From contig CAZVXE010000077.1 of assembly GCA_964630765.1 (NCBI GenBank), forward strand, positions 1-5,061: a stretch of DNA of 5,061 bases, in the 5' to 3' direction. The DNA is from Methanofastidiosum sp964630765. Lineage in GTDB: Archaea; Methanobacteriota_B; Thermococci; Methanofastidiosales; Methanofastidiosaceae. Below are positions 1-5,061 of the stretch, piece after piece. The translations under genes and the position numbers were made by a program. The notes under the pieces are model-generated. The model made no database searches and was not told the origin of the DNA. It was given only the letters and a program-made list of their open reading frames with translations. Each line of letters starts with the position of its first letter. Positions within the stretch are counted from its first letter, which is position 1.

Positions 1-295
1 TTTAGATGAGGCTCTTCTTAGGCCTGGAAGATTTGACGTTATAGTCGAAATACCATTGCCTGACAAGGAATCAAGACTTGATATACTGAAGATTCATACC
101 AAGGGAATGCCATTGAAGGGTGTTGACATTAATGAGTTAGTCGAGCCTACTGAAGGGTTTACTGGTGCGGACATAAAATCTCTTGCAAGGGAAGCTGGCC
201 TAAATGCCATAAGAAAAGGTCTTGATAAGACTGAGTATGTAACTAAAGAAGACTTCGAAGAAGCCCTAGAAAAGGTAAAATCCTCTAAAAAATAA
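1..295 (+). CDS. AAA+ ATPase, C-terminal fragment (Cdc48/VCP-like, second ATPase domain)
   Basis: This is the last 97 residues of a AAA+ ATPase whose start lies left of the window; the open frame begins at base 2. Residues 1-12 read LDEALLRPGRFD, the end of the second region of homology, with the two arginines (R7, R10) that act as arginine fingers in p97/Cdc48 and related classical AAA proteins. A helical lid domain follows, with the sensor-2 type motif GFTGADI and then LAREAG near residues 54-66. The protein ends in a charged helix (DFEEALEKVKSSKK). The segment PDKESRLDILKIHTKGMPL fits the D2 domain of archaeal Cdc48, an unfoldase that works with the proteasome. There is no C-terminal HbYX proteasome-docking motif, which argues against proteasome-activating nucleotidase. 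With the Walker motifs out of view, another Cdc48-related AAA protein remains possible. An oligo-T tract follows the stop, so the gene probably ends its own transcript. Confidence 0.85.
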   Translation, partial: LDEALLRPGRFDVIVEIPLPDKESRLDILKIHTKGMPLKGVDINELVEPTEGFTGADIKSLAREAGLNAIRKGLDKTEYVTKEDFEEALEKVKSSKK

Positions 296-306
296 TTTCT
301 TTTTTT
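296..306 (+). terminator. Oligo-T archaeal terminator after the AAA ATPase gene
   Basis: The tract TTTCTTTTTTT directly follows the TAA stop of the AAA ATPase gene, with no hairpin before it. Archaeal RNA polymerase terminates on such U-rich tracts without a stem. The position, immediately after a stop codon and ahead of a new promoter-like region, supports this role. It is inferred from sequence only. Confidence 0.55.
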
Positions 307-343
307 AGATAAATTAAAATACTATTAAATCAATATTTCGAGC
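307..343 (+). promoter_or_regulatory. AT-rich promoter candidate for amrS (probably leaderless)
   Basis: The 37 bp between the T-tract and the amrS start are very AT-rich and include AAATTAAAATA (311-321), about 25-30 bp upstream of the ATG at 344. That is the distance of an archaeal TATA box from its transcription start. No Shine-Dalgarno sequence precedes the ATG at 344 (the bases just before it are TTTCGAGC). A leaderless mRNA starting at or a few bases before the ATG fits both facts. The box matches the archaeal consensus only loosely. Confidence 0.4.
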
Positions 344-1339
344 ATGAGAGAGGCACTCTTTTACAGAAAAGAAAAGGAGGATATGAGATGCCTTTTGTGC
401 CCACATGTATGTCTAATAGCCCCAAATGAGAGGGGCAAATGCAGGACAAGGATAAATTTAGATGGAAAATTAAAAACTCTTGTTTATGGAGAGAGTGACT
501 CAGAAAAACTGTATTTTCATGTAGACCCAATAGAAAAAAAACCGCTTTATCATTTCTACCCTGGTTCATACTCTCTTTCATTTGGAACACCAGGGTGTAA
601 TCTATTCTGCCTGAACTGCCAGAACTTTGATCTTTCTCAATCAACACCTGCCGACATAAGTGAGCATTTCCTAAAGCCCGAGAAAATAGTTGAGCTAGCA
701 AAGATGCATGGGTGTAAGTCTATCTCCTATACATACACAGAGCCAACAATATTCTATGAATATTTAATGGACACTTCAAAGATAGCAAAAGAAAACTGTA
801 TCAAAAATGTATGGGTTACAAACGGATTCATAAATCCAAAACCTTTGAAAGAAGCACTCCCATATATTGACGCAATGAATGTAGACCTTAAGGCATTTTC
901 AGAGGAGTTTTATCAAAACATTTGTGGGGCAAGACTCCGGCCAGTACTAGAAACTATCAAGACTGCTTTTAGAGAAACCCACATCGAAATAACAAATCTA
1001 TTGATTCCAACGTTAAATGATTCCAATGAAGATATAGAAAAACTTGTAGATTTTGTTTCAGGATTGAGTGTTGAAATCCCTTTGCACTTTTCTGCTTACA
1101 GGCCTATGTATAAAATGGAGTTAAGGTCTACGCCTGTTGATACTCTCTACAAAGCAAAAGAAATCGCCGAAAAGAAGCTAAAATATGTCTACCTTGGAAA
1201 TGTGCCCGCAAACAATGATACGTTTTGCCCTAATTGCAAGAACGTTGTTGTCAAAAGAAATTACGGTGTAAAAATAAGCCTAATTGATGACAAATGCCCA
1301 ATCTGCAACACAAAAATACCAATAAAAGTCAACTGTTAG
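344..1339 (+). CDS. amrS: AmmeMemoRadiSam system radical SAM enzyme AmrS
   Basis: This 331-residue radical SAM protein belongs to the group often annotated as pyruvate formate-lyase activating enzyme-like. The SAM-binding [4Fe-4S] motif CNLFCLNC is at C85, C89 and C92. The N-terminus MREALFY followed by CLLCPHVC (C16, C19, C23) and C33 is the family signature. DPIEKKPLYHFYPG (61-74) and YTEPTIF (131-137) also match the family. The C-terminus carries two CxxC pairs (C295/C298, C318/C321) that could form a zinc-ribbon or hold a second metal site. The family is named for co-occurrence with AMMECR1 and Memo proteins; its substrate is not firmly known to me, and neither partner is encoded here. 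I chose ATG 344 because MREALFY is conserved. An in-frame ATG at 383 lies only 2 nt after a strong AAGGAGG and would remove that motif. The gene stands between a terminator and a separate promoter region, so it is probably monocistronic. Confidence 0.9.
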   Translation: MREALFYRKEKEDMRCLLCPHVCLIAPNERGKCRTRINLDGKLKTLVYGESDSEKLYFHVDPIEKKPLYHFYPGSYSLSFGTPGCNLFCLNCQNFDLSQSTPADISEHFLKPEKIVELAKMHGCKSISYTYTEPTIFYEYLMDTSKIAKENCIKNVWVTNGFINPKPLKEALPYIDAMNVDLKAFSEEFYQNICGARLRPVLETIKTAFRETHIEITNLLIPTLNDSNEDIEKLVDFVSGLSVEIPLHFSAYRPMYKMELRSTPVDTLYKAKEIAEKKLKYVYLGNVPANNDTFCPNCKNVVVKRNYGVKISLIDDKCPICNTKIPIKVNC

Positions 1340-1342
1340 AGC

Positions 1343-1381
1343 GGTAATATATTACCATAATGTTTTTAAGCAATTGGTAAT
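1343..1381 (+). promoter_or_regulatory. Operator candidate: 14-bp palindrome plus a third half-site ahead of mmdA
   Basis: GGTAATATATTACC at 1343-1356 is a perfect palindrome. The half-site GGTAAT recurs in direct orientation at 1376-1381, 33 bp downstream, roughly three helical turns. ATTACCA (1351-1357) and TGGTAAT (1375-1381) also form an inverted pair flanking a TATA-like TTTTTAAG. This arrangement suits a dimeric winged-helix repressor or activator that brackets the promoter of the decarboxylase operon. The repeats are visible in the sequence; the regulatory role and the identity of the regulator are inferred. Confidence 0.45.
1363..1370 (+). promoter_or_regulatory. TATA-like element for the mmd operon
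   Basis: TTTTTAAG lies between the repeated half-sites. If it is the TATA box, transcription would start near 1390-1395 and give a leader of about 60 nt, consistent with the G-rich ribosome binding site just before mmdA. The alternative is the AT core of the upstream palindrome (TAATATATTA), which would start transcription near 1376. The choice between them is uncertain. Confidence 0.35.
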
Positions 1382-1441
1382 AAGTAATGAAGCAGAGCGA
1401 TTATTGATGCAGCGCCGTCTAAAACAGAATTAAAGGCGAAC

Positions 1442-1448
1442 GGGGGGT
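1442..1448 (+). promoter_or_regulatory. G-rich ribosome binding site of mmdA
   Basis: GGGGGGT ends 5 nt before the ATG at 1454. It is an imperfect match to GGAGGTGA but is well placed and supports this start, which also gives the full N-terminal helix expected of the family. Confidence 0.5.
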
Positions 1449-1453
1449 ATTTT

Positions 1454-3004
1454 ATGGCCATTGAAGGTATGATAAAAGAGCTAAAAGAAAAGAAAGACAG
1501 TTTAAAGATGGGAGGAGGGAAAGAAAAGCTTGAATCTCAACATGCAAAAGGAAAACTATCTGCAAGAGAGAGGCTCGACATACTCCTTGACAAGGGAAGC
1601 TTTGTTGAAATAAATGGATTGATGAAACATAGAGCAGTTGATTTCAGTCTTGACAAAATGGAAATACCCGGGGATGGCGTTGTTACGGGTTTCGGTACAA
1701 TTGAAGGAAGGCTTGTCTATGTTTTTTCCCAAGACTTTACAGTGATGGGTGGTTCCTTGGGTGAAGCCCATGCATTCAAGATAAGCTATCTTATGGACCA
1801 GGCTATGAAAGTTGGAGCTCCTGTAATAGGCATAAATGATTCAGGGGGGGCAAGAATCCAAGAAGGAGTTGACTCCCTGAAGGGATATGGAGATATCTTT
1901 TACAGAAATACTATAGCCTCTGGTGTCATACCTCAGATAACGGCTATTATGGGGCCCTGTGCTGGTGGTGCTGTTTATTCTCCTTCGATAGGAGATTTTG
2001 TCTTCATGACCGATGTTACAAGTTACATGTTCATAACTGGGCCTCAAGTTGTAAAAACTGTGTTGCACCAGGATGTTACCTTTGAAGAGCTTGGTGGGCC
2101 TCATGTCCACGAGAGCAAGAGTGGTTTGGCCCATAGGGTTGGTAAAAATGATGAGGACACATTAAATCTTATTAGAAATCTTTTCAGTTATTTACCCTCA
2201 AACAATATGGAAGACCCTCCATCAATTGAGCCAACAGATGACCCATTGAGGGAGACTCCTGAACTATATTCAATCATCCCAGAAGATTCAAACAAAGGTT
2301 ATCATGCAAGCCAAATTATTAAAGCAGTCCTAGATAACAATGAATTCTTTGAAATTCATCCGCTCTACGCACCAAATATTATTGTTGGATTTGGAAGACT
2401 CGACGGAAAGGTCGTTGGCATAGTTGCAAATAATCCAAGTCATATCGCAGGTGTTTTAGATATTAACTCATCTGACAAAGCTTCGAGGTTTGTTAGATTC
2501 TGCGATGCTTTTAACATTCCAATAATGACCTTTGTTGACACACCAGGGTATATGCCAGGATTAGACCAGGAGCATGGAGGAATTATAAGGCACGGTGCAA
2601 AGCTATTATATGCCTACTCTGAAGCCACAGTCCCATTGATTACAGTTATCGTTAGAAAGGCTTATGGTGGGGCATACATAGCCATGGCTTCAAAGCATCT
2701 AAGGGCTGATGCAGTTTATGCCCTGCCAACTGCAGAGATTGCAGTTATGGGGCCAAAAGGCGCATGCGAAATAGTCTTTAGAAAGGAAATATCTGAAGCC
2801 TCTAATCCTGCAAAGAAGACTGATGAGCTTAGCGAAGACTACAAGAAGAAGTTTGCAAATCCTTACATGGCGGCTGCGCGTGGCTATATTGATGATGTCG
2901 TTGACCCAAAAAATCTAAGAACTGTACTAATCAATTCACTTAGAATAAACCAGTCAAAGAGGGAAATATTGCCCAAGAAAAAACACGGCATAATGCCGTT
3001 CTAA
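1454..3004 (+). CDS. mmdA: Methylmalonyl-CoA decarboxylase alpha subunit (carboxyltransferase)
   Basis: This 516-residue protein is a biotin-dependent carboxyltransferase with two crotonase-like halves. It moves the carboxyl group of (S)-methylmalonyl-CoA to biotin on the carrier subunit, leaving propionyl-CoA. The N-terminal half has AKGKLSARERLDILLD (31-46), NDSGGARIQEG (128-138) and the oxyanion loop GPCAGGAVYSP (167-177). The C-terminal half has FVDTPGYMPG (360-369) and the second oxyanion loop KAYGGAYIAM (402-411), followed by PTAEIAVMGPKGA (425-437). The tail KKHGIMPF resembles the KKHGN-P ending common in PccB/MmdA proteins. Length matches the usual 510-530 residues. The propionyl-CoA carboxylase beta subunit is very similar in sequence; the downstream delta, gamma and beta genes of a sodium pump make the decarboxylase call far more likely. 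The mmdD start codon lies 10 nt after the stop. In the cell it sits on the cytoplasmic side of the membrane complex. It might also serve a carboxylase if a biotin carboxylase exists elsewhere. Confidence 0.9.
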   Translation: MAIEGMIKELKEKKDSLKMGGGKEKLESQHAKGKLSARERLDILLDKGSFVEINGLMKHRAVDFSLDKMEIPGDGVVTGFGTIEGRLVYVFSQDFTVMGGSLGEAHAFKISYLMDQAMKVGAPVIGINDSGGARIQEGVDSLKGYGDIFYRNTIASGVIPQITAIMGPCAGGAVYSPSIGDFVFMTDVTSYMFITGPQVVKTVLHQDVTFEELGGPHVHESKSGLAHRVGKNDEDTLNLIRNLFSYLPSNNMEDPPSIEPTDDPLRETPELYSIIPEDSNKGYHASQIIKAVLDNNEFFEIHPLYAPNIIVGFGRLDGKVVGIVANNPSHIAGVLDINSSDKASRFVRFCDAFNIPIMTFVDTPGYMPGLDQEHGGIIRHGAKLLYAYSEATVPLITVIVRKAYGGAYIAMASKHLRADAVYALPTAEIAVMGPKGACEIVFRKEISEASNPAKKTDELSEDYKKKFANPYMAAARGYIDDVVDPKNLRTVLINSLRINQSKREILPKKKHGIMPF

Positions 3005-3009
3005 GGTGA
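3004..3009 (+). promoter_or_regulatory. Shine-Dalgarno site that fixes the mmdD start
   Basis: AGGTGA begins on the last base of the mmdA stop codon and ends 5 nt before ATG 3015. The longest reading of the frame would start at GTG 3006, but that codon lies inside this site, so ATG 3015 is the better start. Confidence 0.7.
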
Positions 3010-3014
3010 AACTA

Positions 3015-3344
3015 ATGGTGGATATGTCAGAATTGTTTCTTGGATTAGAACTGGTAGTCGTTGGAATGGGAATTACATTCGCGGTTCTTATTATTTTATC
3101 CTCAATTATTACGGGAATAGGTAGGTCTATTACAAAGAGTGATGAAAAAAACAATAAAACTCCTAAAGAAGAAATAAAAACTGAGGAGATAATATATGAA
3201 GAAAATAATGATGACGAAACCCTTGCGATGATAGCTGCGGCTTACTTACATTGCTTTAAGGGTGAAATTCCAGTAATATCCCTTTCTAAAGCTAACGAAA
3301 ACTGGAAACTTGGCAGCAGAAGGGAGATGATGGAGGGATTATAA
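3015..3344 (+). CDS. mmdD: Methylmalonyl-CoA decarboxylase delta subunit (OadG-like membrane anchor)
   Basis: This is a 109-residue small membrane protein. A single N-terminal hydrophobic segment (about residues 9-34, containing VVVGMGITFAVLIIL) has the GMG-F pattern of OadG/MmdD gamma-delta subunits. An acidic, Lys-rich linker follows (about 40-70), then a short C-terminal domain with AMIAAAYLHCFKG (71-83) and NENWKLGSRREMM (95-107), matching the conserved Trp-Lys-x-x-x-Arg end of the family. In related enzymes this subunit anchors the carboxyltransferase and biotin carrier to the beta subunit and stabilises the complex. I chose ATG 3015 because AGGTGA lies 5 nt upstream; a GTG at 3006 would overlap that site. 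The stop overlaps the next start by one base (TAATG), implying translational coupling with mmdC. No separate epsilon subunit, as in Veillonella, is present; the C-terminal domain is attached here. Confidence 0.85.
   Translation: MVDMSELFLGLELVVVGMGITFAVLIILSSIITGIGRSITKSDEKNNKTPKEEIKTEEIIYEENNDDETLAMIAAAYLHCFKGEIPVISLSKANENWKLGSRREMMEGL
3332..3336 (+). promoter_or_regulatory. Ribosome binding site of mmdC inside mmdD
   Basis: GGAGG within the last codons of mmdD sits 7 nt before ATG 3344, supporting the one-base-overlap start of mmdC. Confidence 0.6.
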
Positions 3345-3781
3345 TGGCAAAGTACAATGTTAAGATTAATGGCAAGGATTATGAAGTTGATATCGAAGAT
3401 TTGGGTGGCGGAAATTTAGAGATTAAGTTAGGTGGAAAAACTGTAAACTTATCGATTGAAGAAGCTCTTGGGATTAAGAAAGCATCTTCCTCACTAAAAC
3501 CTAAAGCAGAAGTTTATTCTACTCCCGAGCCTGCACCTCAGCCAGTTGCATCAGCCCCAAAGGGCAAAGGGGAAGTTGTAAAAGCTGTCATGGCCGGAAC
3601 TGTTCTCTCCCTCAAGAAAAAAGTAGGAGATTCAGTTAGTATTGGGGATGTAGTGATGATACTTGAAGCTATGAAGATGGAAAATGAAATATCCTCCCCC
3701 TTAGCGGGCAAGGTCCTAGATATTAGGGTAACTCCTGGTCAGTCAATAAATTCAGGTGATGCTCTATTTGTTATCGGATAA
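3344..3781 (+). CDS. mmdC: Methylmalonyl-CoA decarboxylase gamma subunit (biotin carboxyl carrier)
   Basis: This 145-residue biotin carrier shuttles CO2 as carboxybiotin from MmdA to the membrane subunit MmdB. Residues 1-40 are a beta-rich N-terminal region (YNVKINGKDYEVDIEDLGGG) typical of OadA/PycB-type and archaeal carrier proteins. Residues 56-76 form an Ala/Pro-rich flexible linker. The biotinyl domain spans about 78-145 and contains the EAMKM motif; K111 is the expected biotinylated lysine, coded by the AAG at 3674-3676. The hairpin opposite it, PGQSINSGDALFVIG, closes the domain. The usual A-P-M-P/A-G entry motif reads AVMAG here, a mild variant. Biotin ligase is needed for activity but is not encoded in the window. 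The start overlaps the mmdD stop by one base, and the mmdB start follows after an 11-nt gap. Confidence 0.93.
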   Translation: MAKYNVKINGKDYEVDIEDLGGGNLEIKLGGKTVNLSIEEALGIKKASSSLKPKAEVYSTPEPAPQPVASAPKGKGEVVKAVMAGTVLSLKKKVGDSVSIGDVVMILEAMKMENEISSPLAGKVLDIRVTPGQSINSGDALFVIG

Positions 3782-3787
3782 AGGTGA
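3782..3787 (+). promoter_or_regulatory. Shine-Dalgarno site supporting the GTG start of mmdB
   Basis: AGGTGA immediately follows the mmdC stop and ends 5 nt before GTG 3793. The same site, at the same spacing, precedes mmdD. This supports GTG as the true start. Confidence 0.7.
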
Positions 3788-3792
3788 TTTGA

Positions 3793-4929
3793 GTGATTGA
3801 CGTTGTAGGAACATTTATTGAAGTTTTTAAATCAACAAGCGGTATCTTTGCCATAACACCTGGAAACGTAGCAATGATCATAATTGGCTGCATTCTCGTC
3901 TACCTAGCAATCTACAAAGGGTTTGAACCTTTGTTACTTGTGCCAATAGGGTTCGGTGCAGTTCTATCAAATTTACCCCTAACAGGTATCTCAGACCCAA
4001 ATGCCATAGGTGGTGTATTTGGACTATTTGTCAAGTACCTGATTGCAAATGAGATAGTTCCAAGTATCATATTTATGGGAATAGGCGCACTGACTGATTT
4101 CGGACCGCTTCTTTCAAATCCCAAAACCTTCCTGTTAGGAGCTGCGGCCCAGATAGGGGTCTTTATTGCACTTGTAGGTTCTATTCTTTTAGGATTCACC
4201 TCAGACCAAGCAGCGTCAATTGGTATAATAGGTGGTGCAGATGGCCCAACAACAATTTACGTTACAACTATCCTAGCGCCTGAACTTCTTGGTGCAACTG
4301 CAGTTGCTGCTTACTCTTACATGTCACTAGTTCCGTTAATTCTTCCTCCTGCAATTAAACTCACAACTACAAAGAAGGAAAGAATGATCAAGATGGTCCA
4401 GATGAGGGGGGTAAGTAAAAAAGAAAAGATAATGTTCCCAATTGTGGGTGCAATTGTTACTGGACTTTTGGTTCCCAAAGCGATCCCCCTAGTCGGAATG
4501 CTATTTGTCGGGAATCTGTTTAGAGAAAGTGGTGTGACACAGAGGCTTGCTAAAGGTGCCAGTGAGGAACTCCTAAATATTGTGACCATTATTTTAGGCC
4601 TTTCAGTTGGTAGTACAATGAGTGCTGAAAGCTTTCTTAATATACAGACAATTAAGATATTCCTGCTTGGTATTGTGGCATTCTTTACTGCGGCTTGTGG
4701 AGGGGTAATAGCTGCCAAGATAATGAATCTATTCCTAAAAGAAAAGATTAATCCAATGATAGGTGCTGCAGGTGTTTCAGCTGTTCCGATGGCTGCAAGA
4801 GTAGTCCAAAAGATGGGACTTAAAGAAGACCCCCAAAATCACCTTTTGATGCACGCTATGGGGCCCAATGTGGCAGGTGTGATAGGCACAGCTGTTGCTG
4901 CTGGAGTCTTGATAGCGGCCCTAGCTTGA
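3793..4929 (+). CDS. mmdB: Sodium-translocating methylmalonyl-CoA decarboxylase beta subunit
   Basis: This 378-residue polytopic membrane protein has many hydrophobic segments (for example about 26-42, 91-106, 114-134, 215-240, 262-276, 287-310 and 355-377). It decarboxylates carboxybiotin on MmdC and couples the energy to Na+ export. Family landmarks are GIIGGADGPTTIYV (144-157), YSYMSLVPLI (174-183), INPMIGAAGVSAVPMAARV (319-337) and LLMHAMGPNVAGVIG (351-365). As I recall the Klebsiella OadB work, the residues important for Na+ and proton passage are D203, Y229, N373, G377, S382 and R389. All six have counterparts here at a constant offset of 53 (D150, Y176, N320, G324, S329, R336), so the ion path looks complete. 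The protein is shorter at the N-terminus than Klebsiella OadB, as is common for MmdB/GcdB. Start GTG 3793 has AGGTGA 5 nt upstream. The 378 residues show no frameshift. The fifth gene follows after only 5 nt. Confidence 0.93.
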   Translation: MIDVVGTFIEVFKSTSGIFAITPGNVAMIIIGCILVYLAIYKGFEPLLLVPIGFGAVLSNLPLTGISDPNAIGGVFGLFVKYLIANEIVPSIIFMGIGALTDFGPLLSNPKTFLLGAAAQIGVFIALVGSILLGFTSDQAASIGIIGGADGPTTIYVTTILAPELLGATAVAAYSYMSLVPLILPPAIKLTTTKKERMIKMVQMRGVSKKEKIMFPIVGAIVTGLLVPKAIPLVGMLFVGNLFRESGVTQRLAKGASEELLNIVTIILGLSVGSTMSAESFLNIQTIKIFLLGIVAFFTAACGGVIAAKIMNLFLKEKINPMIGAAGVSAVPMAARVVQKMGLKEDPQNHLLMHAMGPNVAGVIGTAVAAGVLIAALA

Positions 4930-4934
4930 TTTTC

Positions 4935-5061
4935 ATGGAAGAATTCAAAGTAAAAGTTGACGGCAAAGAACATCAGATTAAATTGAAAAAGGTAGCTGAT
5001 GGAGAGTATCAGGTATTTTATGATGAATTCATCTATGAAGTTTCTATTTTAAAGAAGATAC
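4935..5061 (+). CDS. Partial protein resembling a biotin carrier N-terminus
   Basis: The first 42 residues of a gene that runs past the window edge. The sequence begins MEEFKVKVDGKEHQIKLKKV and continues with DGEYQVFYDEFIYEVSILKK. The pattern of a short beta strand, (D/N)GK, a second strand, a Gly turn and a further strand lines up without gaps with residues 3-41 of MmdC (YNVKINGKDYEVDIEDLGGG...), so I read it as a carrier-type N-terminal domain. The EAMKM biotin motif, if present, would lie to the right of the window, so function is unproven. It starts 5 nt after mmdB with no clear Shine-Dalgarno site; an in-frame TTG at 4926 overlapping the mmdB stop is an alternative start. The tight spacing indicates it belongs to the mmd operon. 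It could be a second biotin carrier for a related carboxylase, or another protein with a similar N-terminal fold. Confidence 0.6.
   Translation, partial: MEEFKVKVDGKEHQIKLKKVADGEYQVFYDEFIYEVSILKKI

Noticed and set aside
330..701. Minus-strand open frame of 123 codons opposite amrS
   Set aside because: It lies fully antisense to a well-supported conserved gene, and its translation shows no recognisable domain.
1382..1453. Possible tRNA or structured small RNA in the mmdA leader
   Set aside because: I found no cloverleaf, no conserved T-loop sequence and only a 4-bp stem, so there is too little to call an RNA gene.
1844..1850. Run of seven G in mmdA as a possible frameshift or phase-variation site
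   Set aside because: The reading frame is intact across it and encodes the conserved Ser-Gly-Gly-Ala-Arg motif, so the run comes from conserved glycine codons.
1556..2134. Two minus-strand open frames opposite mmdA
   Set aside because: They are shadows of the strongly conserved mmdA reading frame, with low-complexity, domain-free translations.
3006..3014. GTG 3006 as the start of mmdD
   Set aside because: The codon lies inside the AGGTGA ribosome binding site at 3004-3009, and ATG 3015 is ideally spaced after it.
3912..4718. Two minus-strand open frames opposite mmdB
   Set aside because: They are antisense to a conserved membrane protein; their hydrophobic stretches mirror the codon composition of the + strand gene.
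1..5061. CRISPR arrays, insertion sequences or other mobile elements
   Set aside because: No regularly spaced direct repeats, transposase motifs or terminal inverted repeats were seen; the window is a compact run of housekeeping and metabolic genes.

Overview
The window looks archaeal and has low to moderate GC. The signs are a Cdc48/VCP-type AAA ATPase tail, an oligo-T termination tract after that gene, a TATA-like AT-rich stretch ahead of a gene that seems to lack a leader, strong AGGTGA-type Shine-Dalgarno sites inside an operon, and an archaeal-style AmmeMemoRadiSam radical SAM protein. A euryarchaeal lineage (Thermococci- or Methanofastidiosa-like) is a guess from gene content; the sequence alone does not fix the taxon. 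All supported genes are on the + strand.

Layout. Positions 1-295 hold the C-terminal end of a AAA+ ATPase, followed by a T-tract terminator. Positions 344-1339 encode AmrS, the radical SAM member of the AmmeMemoRadiSam set. A 114-bp intergenic region (1340-1453) follows, with a perfect 14-bp palindrome, a further half-site, a TATA-like element and a leader with a G-rich ribosome binding site. From 1454 to 4929 four tightly packed genes run in the order alpha, delta, gamma, beta (mmdA-mmdD-mmdC-mmdB). This is the order I recall for Propionigenium-type sodium-pumping methylmalonyl-CoA decarboxylase. A fifth gene starts at about 4935 and runs off the end; its first 42 residues resemble the N-terminus of the biotin carrier gene mmdC.

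How the genes work together. MmdA transfers the carboxyl group of (S)-methylmalonyl-CoA to biotin on MmdC. MmdB, the polytopic membrane subunit, decarboxylates carboxybiotin and exports Na+. MmdD anchors and assembles the complex. Every catalytic or ion-path residue I could place is present: the two oxyanion loops of MmdA, the AMKM biotinylation site, and the Asp, Tyr, Asn, Gly, Ser and Arg positions of the beta-subunit ion path. The pump therefore looks intact. No biotin carboxylase or biotin ligase lies in the window.

I found no wholly new system. The points most worth a second look are the second carrier-like gene after mmdB, the palindromic operator candidate ahead of the operon, and the start of amrS, where a strong internal ribosome-binding-like site competes with a leaderless start.
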